Origin: an uncultured Thermoanaerobaculia bacterium
GTDB taxonomy: Bacteria; Acidobacteriota; Thermoanaerobaculia; Multivoradales; Multivoraceae
Assembly: GCA_951813015.1 (NCBI GenBank)
Contig: CATOTG010000008.1
Coordinates: 546,742-610,741 of the forward strand
DNA: 64,000 bases
Direction of reading: 5' to 3'
Position numbers and translations under genes: made by a program. How positions within the stretch are numbered: position 1 is the first letter of the stretch; each line of letters begins with the position of its first letter. The notes under the pieces are model-generated. The model had not been told where the DNA came from, did no database searches, and was given only the letters and a program-made list of their open reading frames with translations. Of this stretch, positions 1 to 8,226 are shown piece after piece.

Positions 1-3000
1 CGTCGAGCCACTTGGCCGCGAAGCCGAGAGTCCACGGTTCCAGGCGAACGGCGCGGAACACTGTCTGTGCCTTTACCGCTCGCCCTGCTGGCTGGGCAAG
101 ATCGACCGTGGCCTCCCGGGCATCGGGCGGCGGCAGGTCCCACGTCGGTATGTCGGCCCCCATGTCCAGTGAGAACAACTTCCGCATGTCGGCCACGAAG
201 ACGACCCTCGCGTAGGGTCGGGCGCTCAGTCGTTCCAGCTCCCGCCGGGCCACATCGACCCAATCGCGTTTCCAGTTCCCGGACACCGTCAACACGACGG
301 TGTCGGCGCCGTCTCGTGTCCGACGTTGCAGACGGCGCCTGAGGTGCTCCTTGAACTCGGTGACTGAATCGGCCTCGGGCAGCTCTCGCGCCGCGATGGG
401 GCCTTGAGCCAGGAAATGGCCAACGTTCCGGATGCCGGCGGCCTCCACGCCGCAGAGCACGATCACCCCATGGCCGTACGGTTCGCCGACGACCTGCCGC
501 TCTTGCCACAGGGTCAATGGGCGGTGTAGCGGCCCCTTGTCGACGTGGTGCCGGCGTATGTCGTGGGGTCCGAGTTTCAAGGGCCTCTGCCCGGCACTCA
601 GGTCCTCGAGCCGGTTCTCGATGTCTCTGGACGTTCCCAGCAGGTTGAGGACGTTCGGATTCCGGAGAGTGTGACTTCCTCCTTCCTCGATTTCGCGGAG
701 AACGCCGAGATCGACCATCTCCCGAAGCAGTGAGCTGAACTCCATGTTTCCGCCGAGCCTGGGGAATCCTCCCTCGTACCAGACGCGGGCGTGCCTCTGG
801 ATCCTGGCGTCCTTCATGCCGTGGCGCAGCAGATTCGGGTTGGTGTGACACTCGAACGCGATGGCGTAGGCGATCGCTTCATACCGGGGATCGAGCTGCA
901 GCGTCCATTCGAAACGCCGGCGAATGTCCTCCTGGAGATCGGGATCCCGGTCGATCGAGTCGAGCAGATCCGAGGTGATTCTCCTCGGCACCGACGCCTT
1001 GTCGGAATCCAGGGACCTGGCGACGATCTCATCGCCGTAGATCTGAATGAGACTGGGGTAGTAGTTCGCTCCGGCAAGCACTCGCTGCGCCAGTCGCTCC
1101 GTCTCGAAGCGGAAGCCACAGGCCTGAAGCGGGCCCTGGAGGAGGTCCAGTGCGTGCCTCTGATTGCCTTCGTCGATGAACGGGCCGATGCGGACCGGAT
1201 TGCCGAGGTGCGCCAGAGGATGATTCGACTGGTTCGTCGTTCGCAGGACGTTGTGCAGGCCGGCGAACACGACCTTGATGGACTGGTCGTGATCCATCAG
1301 GGACTTGAGGCGCGCAGATTCCGCGAAGCTCTCGCGTGAACTGTTCTGGGTATCCCGTTCCAGAAAGTTGTCCGCCTCGTCGAAGAGAAGCAGGAGCCTT
1401 CTGCCGGAATCCCGGTTGAAAGTGCTGTGCAGGGCCTTGATGAAGCGCCGGATGCTCTCGTCGCGCTGGGTCGGCTTCCGCACGGAATCGTCAATGGCCC
1501 TCCGTTCCCTCAGCGCACTCCAGATGGCCGGCCAGATGTCGGCTGTGTCTATCTCCCCGATACCCTGCGCCTTCAGGTCGATCCAGATGGCGAACCGGCC
1601 AGAACCCCTGTAGTTGCGCTCGACGTGCCGGAGAAGGGCGGTCTTTCCCAGCTGCCTGCCGCCATACACGAAGCAGGAGCCCCGGAAGTTCGCTATCGCT
1701 TCGGCTTCCGCGTCCCGGCCGAAGAACATCTCTGGCGGTACGAGGCTGGCCCGCCGAATGAAGGGCTGGTTGTAGGTGTACGGCAGGCTGCAGGCGAAGA
1801 AGGCCGCCAGGCGGGAGCCGCCCTGGGCCGCGAGGAAAGCGAGAAGCGGTTCGTCGAGCGTGAGGAGCGACGTCCTCTTTGCAAGGCAACTTCGGACGAG
1901 TTGCTCCCTGGTCTGCCTTCCCAGCGCATGAAGAGTGACGACGATTGCCGCCTCCTGCCGGCGGGATTGCTCCATGCGCTGGTGGATCGCCTCTGCCTCG
2001 GGAGGATCGAGGAGCAGCATCAACCGATAGGAACCCCTTGCCTCCGAACCGAAGTGTGGCAGCGGGCAGACCTCGCGCCTCTCGATTGGCGCCACCTTGA
2101 GCCTTGCGCCAACGAACCCCGGTACCGGTGAGTCGAACGTGACCTCGGGATCGATGAAACCAAGGCTCCTCATCAGCTCCGTGGTTGCCCGGGCAAGCCG
2201 ATCGGGTTTGCCGACCGGCACATTCCTGAGCGCCACCCACGCCTCAAGCAGCGCGCGTGCCGAGGCGCGCTCGCTCTCGTCCAGATGATCGAATCGCAAG
2301 GGGCCGTGACTCTGGCCGCTGGCCGCTGACCGGATCAGTTCCGTCCAGTTGTCTGCAAGTCCCACCCGCGAGCGGAGATCGTCGTGGTCGATGTCCAGGT
2401 AGTTCTGAAGCGTTGACGGCCTGCTTTGCCGACTCGGGAGCGGGGTGTCCTGCGGCGTGCGATACAGCAGTTCGTTGGCAACGAGGAGATCGCCGTCCTC
2501 CAGGCTCTGTTCGATGGCCTTGCGCAGGGGGGCCTCGTCGTCGGGGAAGGACGCGGCGACCTCTTGGCGCAGCTTGTCCCGCTCCTCCCGAGCGGCGGCT
2601 TCGAGATCACTGCGTACCGCGTCCGACTCGCCGCGAAGGAGGTTGTAGCGGGGCCGTTCGTTCTCGGTCGATTCGAGCTGGATGGCTTCGAGGCGAGCCA
2701 GTAGACTGCTGTTCCTGTTGGCCGAGATCCGGCTCCTGGAAAAGGCCAGGTCGACTTCCTGCCGGATGTCCAGAAGTTCGGCAGCCAGGACGCGTTGGCA
2801 GAGGTGGCGCTCTTCCTCGATGCGATTCCTGAGCGACTGGGTATCGTCCTCTGCTGCGGCGGCTTCGAGCCAATCGATGATGTCAGCGGCGAGAAGGAGG
2901 TCGCCACGTTCGCAGTAGTGCTCGAAGGCGACCGGTAACTCGAGAGGCGTCGATTCGAGCAGGGCGTCGAGGGTGGCCTGCGGAGTAACCGGGTCTTCCT

Positions 3001-5809
3001 CTGACTCATCCGCGGCAAGATCGGGAAACGGCAACAGTGCGGATCGCAGCAGGAAGCCGGTATCGTGCTCCTCCGACTCGCCCTCCCCGCCTGGCGAGTT
3101 CAGAATGGCTGCAGCCCGCCGAACGGCGCCGGCTGCGAGTGAAGATGCCGCCATCAGAAGGGTGTCCCCGCCGCTCTCCAGGGCCATCGCGTCCAGGCGT
3201 TGGAGAAGGTCCGCGGACTTGTGACGCAGGGTCTGGACTAACTTGGCGATGACTTGCTCGTGATGGTCGGTGTCGGGAGTACGCGCCGCTTCCAGGTCGA
3301 GATAGCGTTCCGCGAGGGAAAGCGGCTCTTCCAGATGTCGGCGAAACTGGACCAGGGTCTTCGCACCGATCCTCTGTTGGGATGACAGCAAGGCGGTGGC
3401 GAAGCGGTCGACGATCTTGCGAAGTTCGTCCCTGTCGGCCAGCTGTGCAGCCAGCCGCCGTACGATCGCGGTCTGTCCTCCTGAGCGCATGGCCTGCGTC
3501 AGGCGGCCGAGCTGATTGTCGTCCTGGCAGAGGACGTTCCAGATCCGGTTTGCCGGGATGTAGGTCAGCTTGCGCTGTTGCCCGATCTCCGACCAGCTCT
3601 CGAGGTCCTTGCGAAACGTCGCCACGGAGTCCTCGTGGCTCGCACGGTCGCGGGCGGTCCGGAGGATCGTGTCGGCGTCCAGGTGGGTCTTCTGGAGATC
3701 CCAGAGGCGATGGGCCACCGAAAATGTGAAGGCTCCCAATTCCTCGATGCCCTCATGCTCGAGGCGCCCGAGGTAGGCGGTGGCGCCGGAGTATGGGGCG
3801 ATCACCGCGACGGGCAGGGCGCCGGCGAGGCCGATGAGTGCGTTGACATTCCTTTCCGCGGGATCCCGGCGATCCTGGACGGTCGACTGGGCTTGCGCGA
3901 GCGCGGCCAGAACCGGCTCGACCAGCGGGCTGTCGGGCCGCTGGAGCCGACTGGCGTAGAGCGCGGCCGCCAGAGCCTGCGCCGGCGGCTGGCCGGCGTC
4001 GATTCCGGATTCTTCGGCGAGGCGGCACACCTCGTGGGCAAATGCGAGGCGGGGCGGGTCGTCGGTCAGCGCCTCAGCCATGGCATCGCGAACTCGCTGC
4101 TCCCGCTCGTCCCATTCGCCTCGGTCTGTTGCGTCTTCAGGCAGAGGGCCCTGGCACGTGGGCGACGCGCCGGGTTCGGACTCCTCAACATGGGCGTCGG
4201 GGCGGGGTGCGGCGGTTTCCGCATCTTCCGCCGGGGTCGGCTCGGACGTTGAGGAACCAGTGGCTTCACCGATCGACGAGTCGTCTCGACCCGGTACGGC
4301 CACGTGGAGGTCCGCGACGGAGTCGACCGGCGTCTCTTCCGCGGACGCGGCTTCTCGAGGAGGTGCATTGCCAGTTCGCGAATCTCCCCCAAGCCGTCCG
4401 CGCCGCGGCATGAACGCGGACTTCTCAATCCCGCCTGCCTCATCGGCCTCATCGGGATCGCACTCGGGTGTCCCGCGGTCTTCGCCTTTCCAGAGACCAG
4501 GCGCCGGATCGAGTGCGGCGAGAAGCCTGGCGCTGGCTTCGCGCGAGCTGCGCCGCGCCCGAACGGCCTGAATGCGCAGGTCGTCCCGCTGGTCTGCCCA
4601 GGAGGTGAGCGCTGCACCCTCTTCAGGTTTGGTTTGCCGCAGTCGGCTGAGTTGGCGTTCCAGGTCGCGGTGCGCGTCGTGGATCTCCCGCACCGTCTCC
4701 GCCAACGACGGCAGCGAGTGAGCCAGCCTTTCATGCTCGGACTTCGCCATCCCCGGTTCGATGCCGTGCGGCTCCAGCTCCAGCCAGAGGCGGCGCAGCC
4801 TTCCCACGCTCTCGGTGTCGACCAGGCCGCGACGGGAGTCCCCGACGAGTGCGTCGAGAAACTCGAGAACGAAACGCCGCAGCGTTTTCGCGCCTTCGTA
4901 CTCCAGTTCCTTCTTCCGGGATCGAACGGCACTCCGGAACACGTCCAGCCGCCCTTCAAGGGTCTTCGCAAGGCCGTGCAGGGAGTCCAAGGCCGCGGCA
5001 TCGTCCAGGGCGGCCGGAAGGCGGACGAGAGAGTCGAAGCCGGGCTCCAATGCAGTCTCGTGGGCGCGGGCGAGCCTCCTGGCAAGCTCCAGCTTCTGGT
5101 TGCCGGAAGACTCCGCGTAGAGCGCGGTCGCTCTGGCGAGCACCGCAGGGAGGTCGACCCCGACCTCAGGGTCGGCGAGGTCCGGCTCGTTGTTGCCCGA
5201 CTCGGCCCGGTGGTTCGTCCCCTCGCGCCCGGCATCGCTCCGGGTGACAAGATCCCGGAACTCTCGTCCCAGATCAGGCACCTTCCTCGACACATCCTCG
5301 AGGACGGTTCGATCGTCGAGGAGCGTCGCCTTGGCGAACAGCCAGAGCGTCACCTCGAGGCGTTCGGGATCGCTGAGCGATGACCAGCGCTTGATCCGGG
5401 ACGCCGTCGCTGCGGTGAAGCTGGCCGTCGTGACGTCTTCCGTGGGAGAGCCTTCGCTCGTCGGTTTCGCCAAGTTGCGATCCAGGAACGGTCCCAGGAT
5501 CTTGTGCTCCAGAGACGGCGGCACAGCGCGGATCGGTACCCTCTGCTTCCTCTCGACGGTCCTGAAGACGAGGTGAATGTTGAAGAGTTCGCGCCGGAAG
5601 TCAGGGTTGCCGTAGAAGGCCGCGAGCAGGGGCCAATCGGCGCGCTTCTTGTCGCCGATGTCGCCGACGCGCTGTCGAAAGAAGCCGCATTGCAGCAGCC
5701 TGCTTCTCGTTTGTCGGTTCAGTCCGAGCGGTTTCTCGAGTTCCTTCAACCCATTGAGACACTCGGGAAGCCCGAACCCCAGAGGTCTTCGGCGTTTCTG
5801 CTCCGGCAT
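1..5809 (-). CDS. Giant protein (>1900 aa) with C-terminal STAND/AAA-like ATPase domain; 3' end lies outside the window
   Basis: Manual minus-strand reading from ATG at 5809 (MPEQKRRRPLGFGLPECLNGLKELEKPLG...) stays open to the left edge in the stretches read. C-terminal part reads MFFGRDAEAEAIANFRGSCFVYGGRQLGKTALLRHVE (Walker A) ... RRLLLLFDEADNFLERD (Walker B). The true frame is absent from the ORF track because it has no stop within the window. Confidence 0.75.
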   Translation of the reverse strand, partial: MPEQKRRRPLGFGLPECLNGLKELEKPLGLNRQTRSRLLQCGFFRQRVGDIGDKKRADWPLLAAFYGNPDFRRELFNIHLVFRTVERKQRVPIRAVPPSLEHKILGPFLDRNLAKPTSEGSPTEDVTTASFTAATASRIKRWSSLSDPERLEVTLWLFAKATLLDDRTVLEDVSRKVPDLGREFRDLVTRSDAGREGTNHRAESGNNEPDLADPEVGVDLPAVLARATALYAESSGNQKLELARRLARAHETALEPGFDSLVRLPAALDDAAALDSLHGLAKTLEGRLDVFRSAVRSRKKELEYEGAKTLRRFVLEFLDALVGDSRRGLVDTESVGRLRRLWLELEPHGIEPGMAKSEHERLAHSLPSLAETVREIHDAHRDLERQLSRLRQTKPEEGAALTSWADQRDDLRIQAVRARRSSREASARLLAALDPAPGLWKGEDRGTPECDPDEADEAGGIEKSAFMPRRGRLGGDSRTGNAPPREAASAEETPVDSVADLHVAVPGRDDSSIGEATGSSTSEPTPAEDAETAAPRPDAHVEESEPGASPTCQGPLPEDATDRGEWDEREQRVRDAMAEALTDDPPRLAFAHEVCRLAEESGIDAGQPPAQALAAALYASRLQRPDSPLVEPVLAALAQAQSTVQDRRDPAERNVNALIGLAGALPVAVIAPYSGATAYLGRLEHEGIEELGAFTFSVAHRLWDLQKTHLDADTILRTARDRASHEDSVATFRKDLESWSEIGQQRKLTYIPANRIWNVLCQDDNQLGRLTQAMRSGGQTAIVRRLAAQLADRDELRKIVDRFATALLSSQQRIGAKTLVQFRRHLEEPLSLAERYLDLEAARTPDTDHHEQVIAKLVQTLRHKSADLLQRLDAMALESGGDTLLMAASSLAAGAVRRAAAILNSPGGEGESEEHDTGFLLRSALLPFPDLAADESEEDPVTPQATLDALLESTPLELPVAFEHYCERGDLLLAADIIDWLEAAAAEDDTQSLRNRIEEERHLCQRVLAAELLDIRQEVDLAFSRSRISANRNSSLLARLEAIQLESTENERPRYNLLRGESDAVRSDLEAAAREERDKLRQEVAASFPDDEAPLRKAIEQSLEDGDLLVANELLYRTPQDTPLPSRQSRPSTLQNYLDIDHDDLRSRVGLADNWTELIRSAASGQSHGPLRFDHLDESERASARALLEAWVALRNVPVGKPDRLARATTELMRSLGFIDPEVTFDSPVPGFVGARLKVAPIERREVCPLPHFGSEARGSYRLMLLLDPPEAEAIHQRMEQSRRQEAAIVVTLHALGRQTREQLVRSCLAKRTSLLTLDEPLLAFLAAQGGSRLAAFFACSLPYTYNQPFIRRASLVPPEMFFGRDAEAEAIANFRGSCFVYGGRQLGKTALLRHVERNYRGSGRFAIWIDLKAQGIGEIDTADIWPAIWSALRERRAIDDSVRKPTQRDESIRRFIKALHSTFNRDSGRRLLLLFDEADNFLERDTQNSSRESFAESARLKSLMDHDQSIKVVFAGLHNVLRTTNQSNHPLAHLGNPVRIGPFIDEGNQRHALDLLQGPLQACGFRFETERLAQRVLAGANYYPSLIQIYGDEIVARSLDSDKASVPRRITSDLLDSIDRDPDLQEDIRRRFEWTLQLDPRYEAIAYAIAFECHTNPNLLRHGMKDARIQRHARVWYEGGFPRLGGNMEFSSLLREMVDLGVLREIEEGGSHTLRNPNVLNLLGTSRDIENRLEDLSAGQRPLKLGPHDIRRHHVDKGPLHRPLTLWQERQVVGEPYGHGVIVLCGVEAAGIRNVGHFLAQGPIAARELPEADSVTEFKEHLRRRLQRRTRDGADTVVLTVSGNWKRDWVDVARRELERLSARPYARVVFVADMRKLFSLDMGADIPTWDLPPPDAREATVDLAQPAGRAVKAQTVFRAVRLEPWTLGFAAKWLD

Positions 5810-6048
5810 CCTAAGGGGTACCTCCGTCGGAAACCACTGATTCTACGCCGAATACGCCACCCGACGCCGCCTCGCGCTCAGAACCTCGCGCGGTCAGCCG
5901 CAGCAGTCCGAGTGTCGCCAGGACGTCGCCGCCCGCTGATTTCTCCCGCCGCCTTGCAGTCGCGCCTGGTGAAGCCGGCGCGGTATGCGACCGTGGTCAG
6001 GTTCAGGCGTTGTTTGCCAGATGGCGTGCGGCCTCCTGGCGCGCGGCG

Positions 6049-6615
6049 CTACGGCGCGTAGTACGGGTTCGTGCCGGCGGCGTGGTCCGTCGTGTCGAGC
6101 ACCCGGCGGACGGTCGGCACGGCTTCGAGAATGGCCTGTTCGACGCCCTGCTTCAGGGTGTAGTCGGCCATGCCGCAGCCCTGGCAGCCGCCGCCCATCG
6201 TGATGAACGCCGTCTCGTCCTTGACCTCGAGCAGGGTGACGAAGCCGCCATGGGCGGCGATCTGCGGATTGATCCGGTCGTCGAGGACGCGCTGGACGTC
6301 GGCGGCGACTCCCTCGCCCCAGACCGAGTTCGGGTTGTCGAACTTGAAGCCGCTTTCGGACAGCCGGGTGATGAAGTCGATCGTCGCGCCCTTGATGTCC
6401 GGGGCGGTCTCCGGGTCGATGAAGACCTTGAACGCCTCGGTTTCCAGCACCTCGTCGCCGGGCCGGGTCTCGTCTGTTCCCACCAGGTCCATCTGGTAGC
6501 GGAAGCCGCCGCCGCCGCGGCCGGTGATCGCGATGCGAAGAGCGAGGTCGTCGCGATCCTCGTCCTTCATCGCCTCGGCCACCTTCTTCTGTGCCAGCTC
6601 TGTGATCGTTAGCAT
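6049..6615 (-). CDS. nfuA: NfuA-like Fe-S biogenesis protein (A-type-like N-terminus plus NifU-like CxxC domain)
   Basis: MLTITELAQKKVAEAMKDE...GGFVTLLEVKDETAFITMGGGCQGCGMADYTLKQGVE; NifU-type CxxC. Start chosen at internal ATG 6615. Confidence 0.85.
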   Translation of the reverse strand: MLTITELAQKKVAEAMKDEDRDDLALRIAITGRGGGGFRYQMDLVGTDETRPGDEVLETEAFKVFIDPETAPDIKGATIDFITRLSESGFKFDNPNSVWGEGVAADVQRVLDDRINPQIAAHGGFVTLLEVKDETAFITMGGGCQGCGMADYTLKQGVEQAILEAVPTVRRVLDTTDHAAGTNPYYAP

Positions 6616-6649
6616 GAGCGGCATTCTAGCGCGAAGGAGGACCACCGCC

Positions 6650-7441
6650 ATGAGCTTTGAACACATCCTGCTGGACCACCTGGGCCCGATCACCCGGCTG
6701 ACCCTGAACGTGCCTTCCCGGTTGAACGCGATGACGTCCGCGATGGGCGCGGAAATCCGGGAGGCCGTGCCGCTGATCAATGACCGGGACGAGACCCGGG
6801 TGGTCATCGTCCGCGGCGCCGGTCGGGCGTTCAGCGCCGGCGGCAGCCTGAAGAGCATCCAGGAGGAGGTCAGCGAAGATCCGGATTCGGGCCCCGGCCT
6901 TGGCGGCGGCGCGAACTTCTACCGTCTCTACCTCTCCGTCCGCGATCTTGAGGCGCCGTCGATTGCGGCGATCAACGGCCATGCGATCGGCGCCGGCCTG
7001 TGCTTTGCGCTCGGGTGCGACATGCGGGTGATCAGGACGGGCGCGCGGGTGGGGATGACCTTCGTGCGTCTCGGCATCCACCCCGGCATGGCGGCGACCT
7101 GGACGCTCCCGCGCCTGATCGGTCCCGCACGCGCCGCCGAGCTCCTGTACAGCGGCCGGCTGATCGACGCGGCGACGGCGGTCGACTGGGGCATCGCCAG
7201 TCGCGAGGCGGACGACGACTTCGACCAGGTCGTCGAAGACCTGGCGATGGAGGTCGCGGCCTCGGGCCCGGTGGCGGTGAAGGCGACCAAGCGGACCTTG
7301 CGCGGCGCCTTCGAGCGGTCGATCGACGAGGCCCTCGAACTGGAGAGCGCGGAGCAGGAGGTCACCTTCCGCACCGCCGATGCGCGCGAGGGAGTGCAGG
7401 CACTGACCGAACGCCGGTCGCCCCGTTTCGTGGGCCGGTAA
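6650..7441 (+). CDS. Enoyl-CoA hydratase/isomerase family protein
   Basis: MSFEHILLDHLGPITRLTLNVPSRLNAMTSAM...GAGRAFSAGGSLK...SIAAINGHAIGAGLCFALGCDMRV crotonase signature; RBS-like aaggagg upstream. Confidence 0.9.
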   Translation: MSFEHILLDHLGPITRLTLNVPSRLNAMTSAMGAEIREAVPLINDRDETRVVIVRGAGRAFSAGGSLKSIQEEVSEDPDSGPGLGGGANFYRLYLSVRDLEAPSIAAINGHAIGAGLCFALGCDMRVIRTGARVGMTFVRLGIHPGMAATWTLPRLIGPARAAELLYSGRLIDAATAVDWGIASREADDDFDQVVEDLAMEVAASGPVAVKATKRTLRGAFERSIDEALELESAEQEVTFRTADAREGVQALTERRSPRFVGR

Positions 7442-7450
7442 GCTACGCCG

Positions 7451-8203
7451 ATGCCCACGGCGGCGGCGTTGATCATCGGGAACGAAATCCTCACCGGCAA
7501 GGTCGAGGAGGCGAACCTGACCCTGCTGGCGCGCGAGCTGTTCGGCCTGGGAATCGAGCTGCGCCGAGTGGTCGTCTGCCCCGACGACATCGCGGGTATC
7601 GCCGGTGACATCGAGCGGCTCAGAGACAGCTTCGACTACGTGATCACCTCGGGCGGCGTCGGTCCGACCCACGACGACGTGACCCTGAAGGCGGTGGCTG
7701 CCGCGTTCGAGCGACCCCTGGTGCGCTCTCCGGAACTGGTGACGAAGATTCGCGAGATGGTGGGGGAGCGCTGCTCCGAGGGTCACCTGCGAATGGCCGA
7801 CGTGCCGGAAGGCGCCGACCTGGTCAGCACGCCGGAGGTGCCTTGGCCTTCTGTCGTGATGGACAACGTCTACGTCTTGCCGGGGGTGCCGCGGATCTTC
7901 CGGATGAAGCTGCCCCTGCTGCGGGACCGGTTGGCGGCCGGTCGCCGTTTCCACAGCCGGGCGGTGTACACGATGTGCCGGGAAACGGACATCGCCGAGA
8001 TGCTCGATCTGGTGGTTGCCGCTCACGCCGAGGTGGAGATCGGCAGCTATCCGGTGATGGACGGCGACTATCGGGTCAAACTGACGGTGGACAGCCGCAG
8101 CCGCGGCGCCGCGGACCTGGCGCTCGCGGCGCTGGTCGAGGCGCTCCCCGCCGGTGCGGTGGTGCGAGTGGAAGGCGGGGCGCCGGCAGTCCCCAGCCGT
8201 TGA
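7451..8203 (+). CDS. Competence/damage-inducible CinA-like protein, molybdopterin-binding (MoCF) domain
   Basis: MPTAAALIIGNEILTGKVEEANLTLLARELFGLGIELRRVVVCPDD...VITSGGVGPTHDDVT. Confidence 0.85.
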   Translation: MPTAAALIIGNEILTGKVEEANLTLLARELFGLGIELRRVVVCPDDIAGIAGDIERLRDSFDYVITSGGVGPTHDDVTLKAVAAAFERPLVRSPELVTKIREMVGERCSEGHLRMADVPEGADLVSTPEVPWPSVVMDNVYVLPGVPRIFRMKLPLLRDRLAAGRRFHSRAVYTMCRETDIAEMLDLVVAAHAEVEIGSYPVMDGDYRVKLTVDSRSRGAADLALAALVEALPAGAVVRVEGGAPAVPSR

Positions 8204-8226
8204 CAAGCTCAGAGGAGGAGGAACCG

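Noticed and set aside
1491-5295. Several 100-400-aa ORFs on both strands in the first 5.3 kb
   Set aside because: Off-frame relative to the giant ATPase reading frame that contains Walker motifs; low-complexity Arg/Ser-rich translations.
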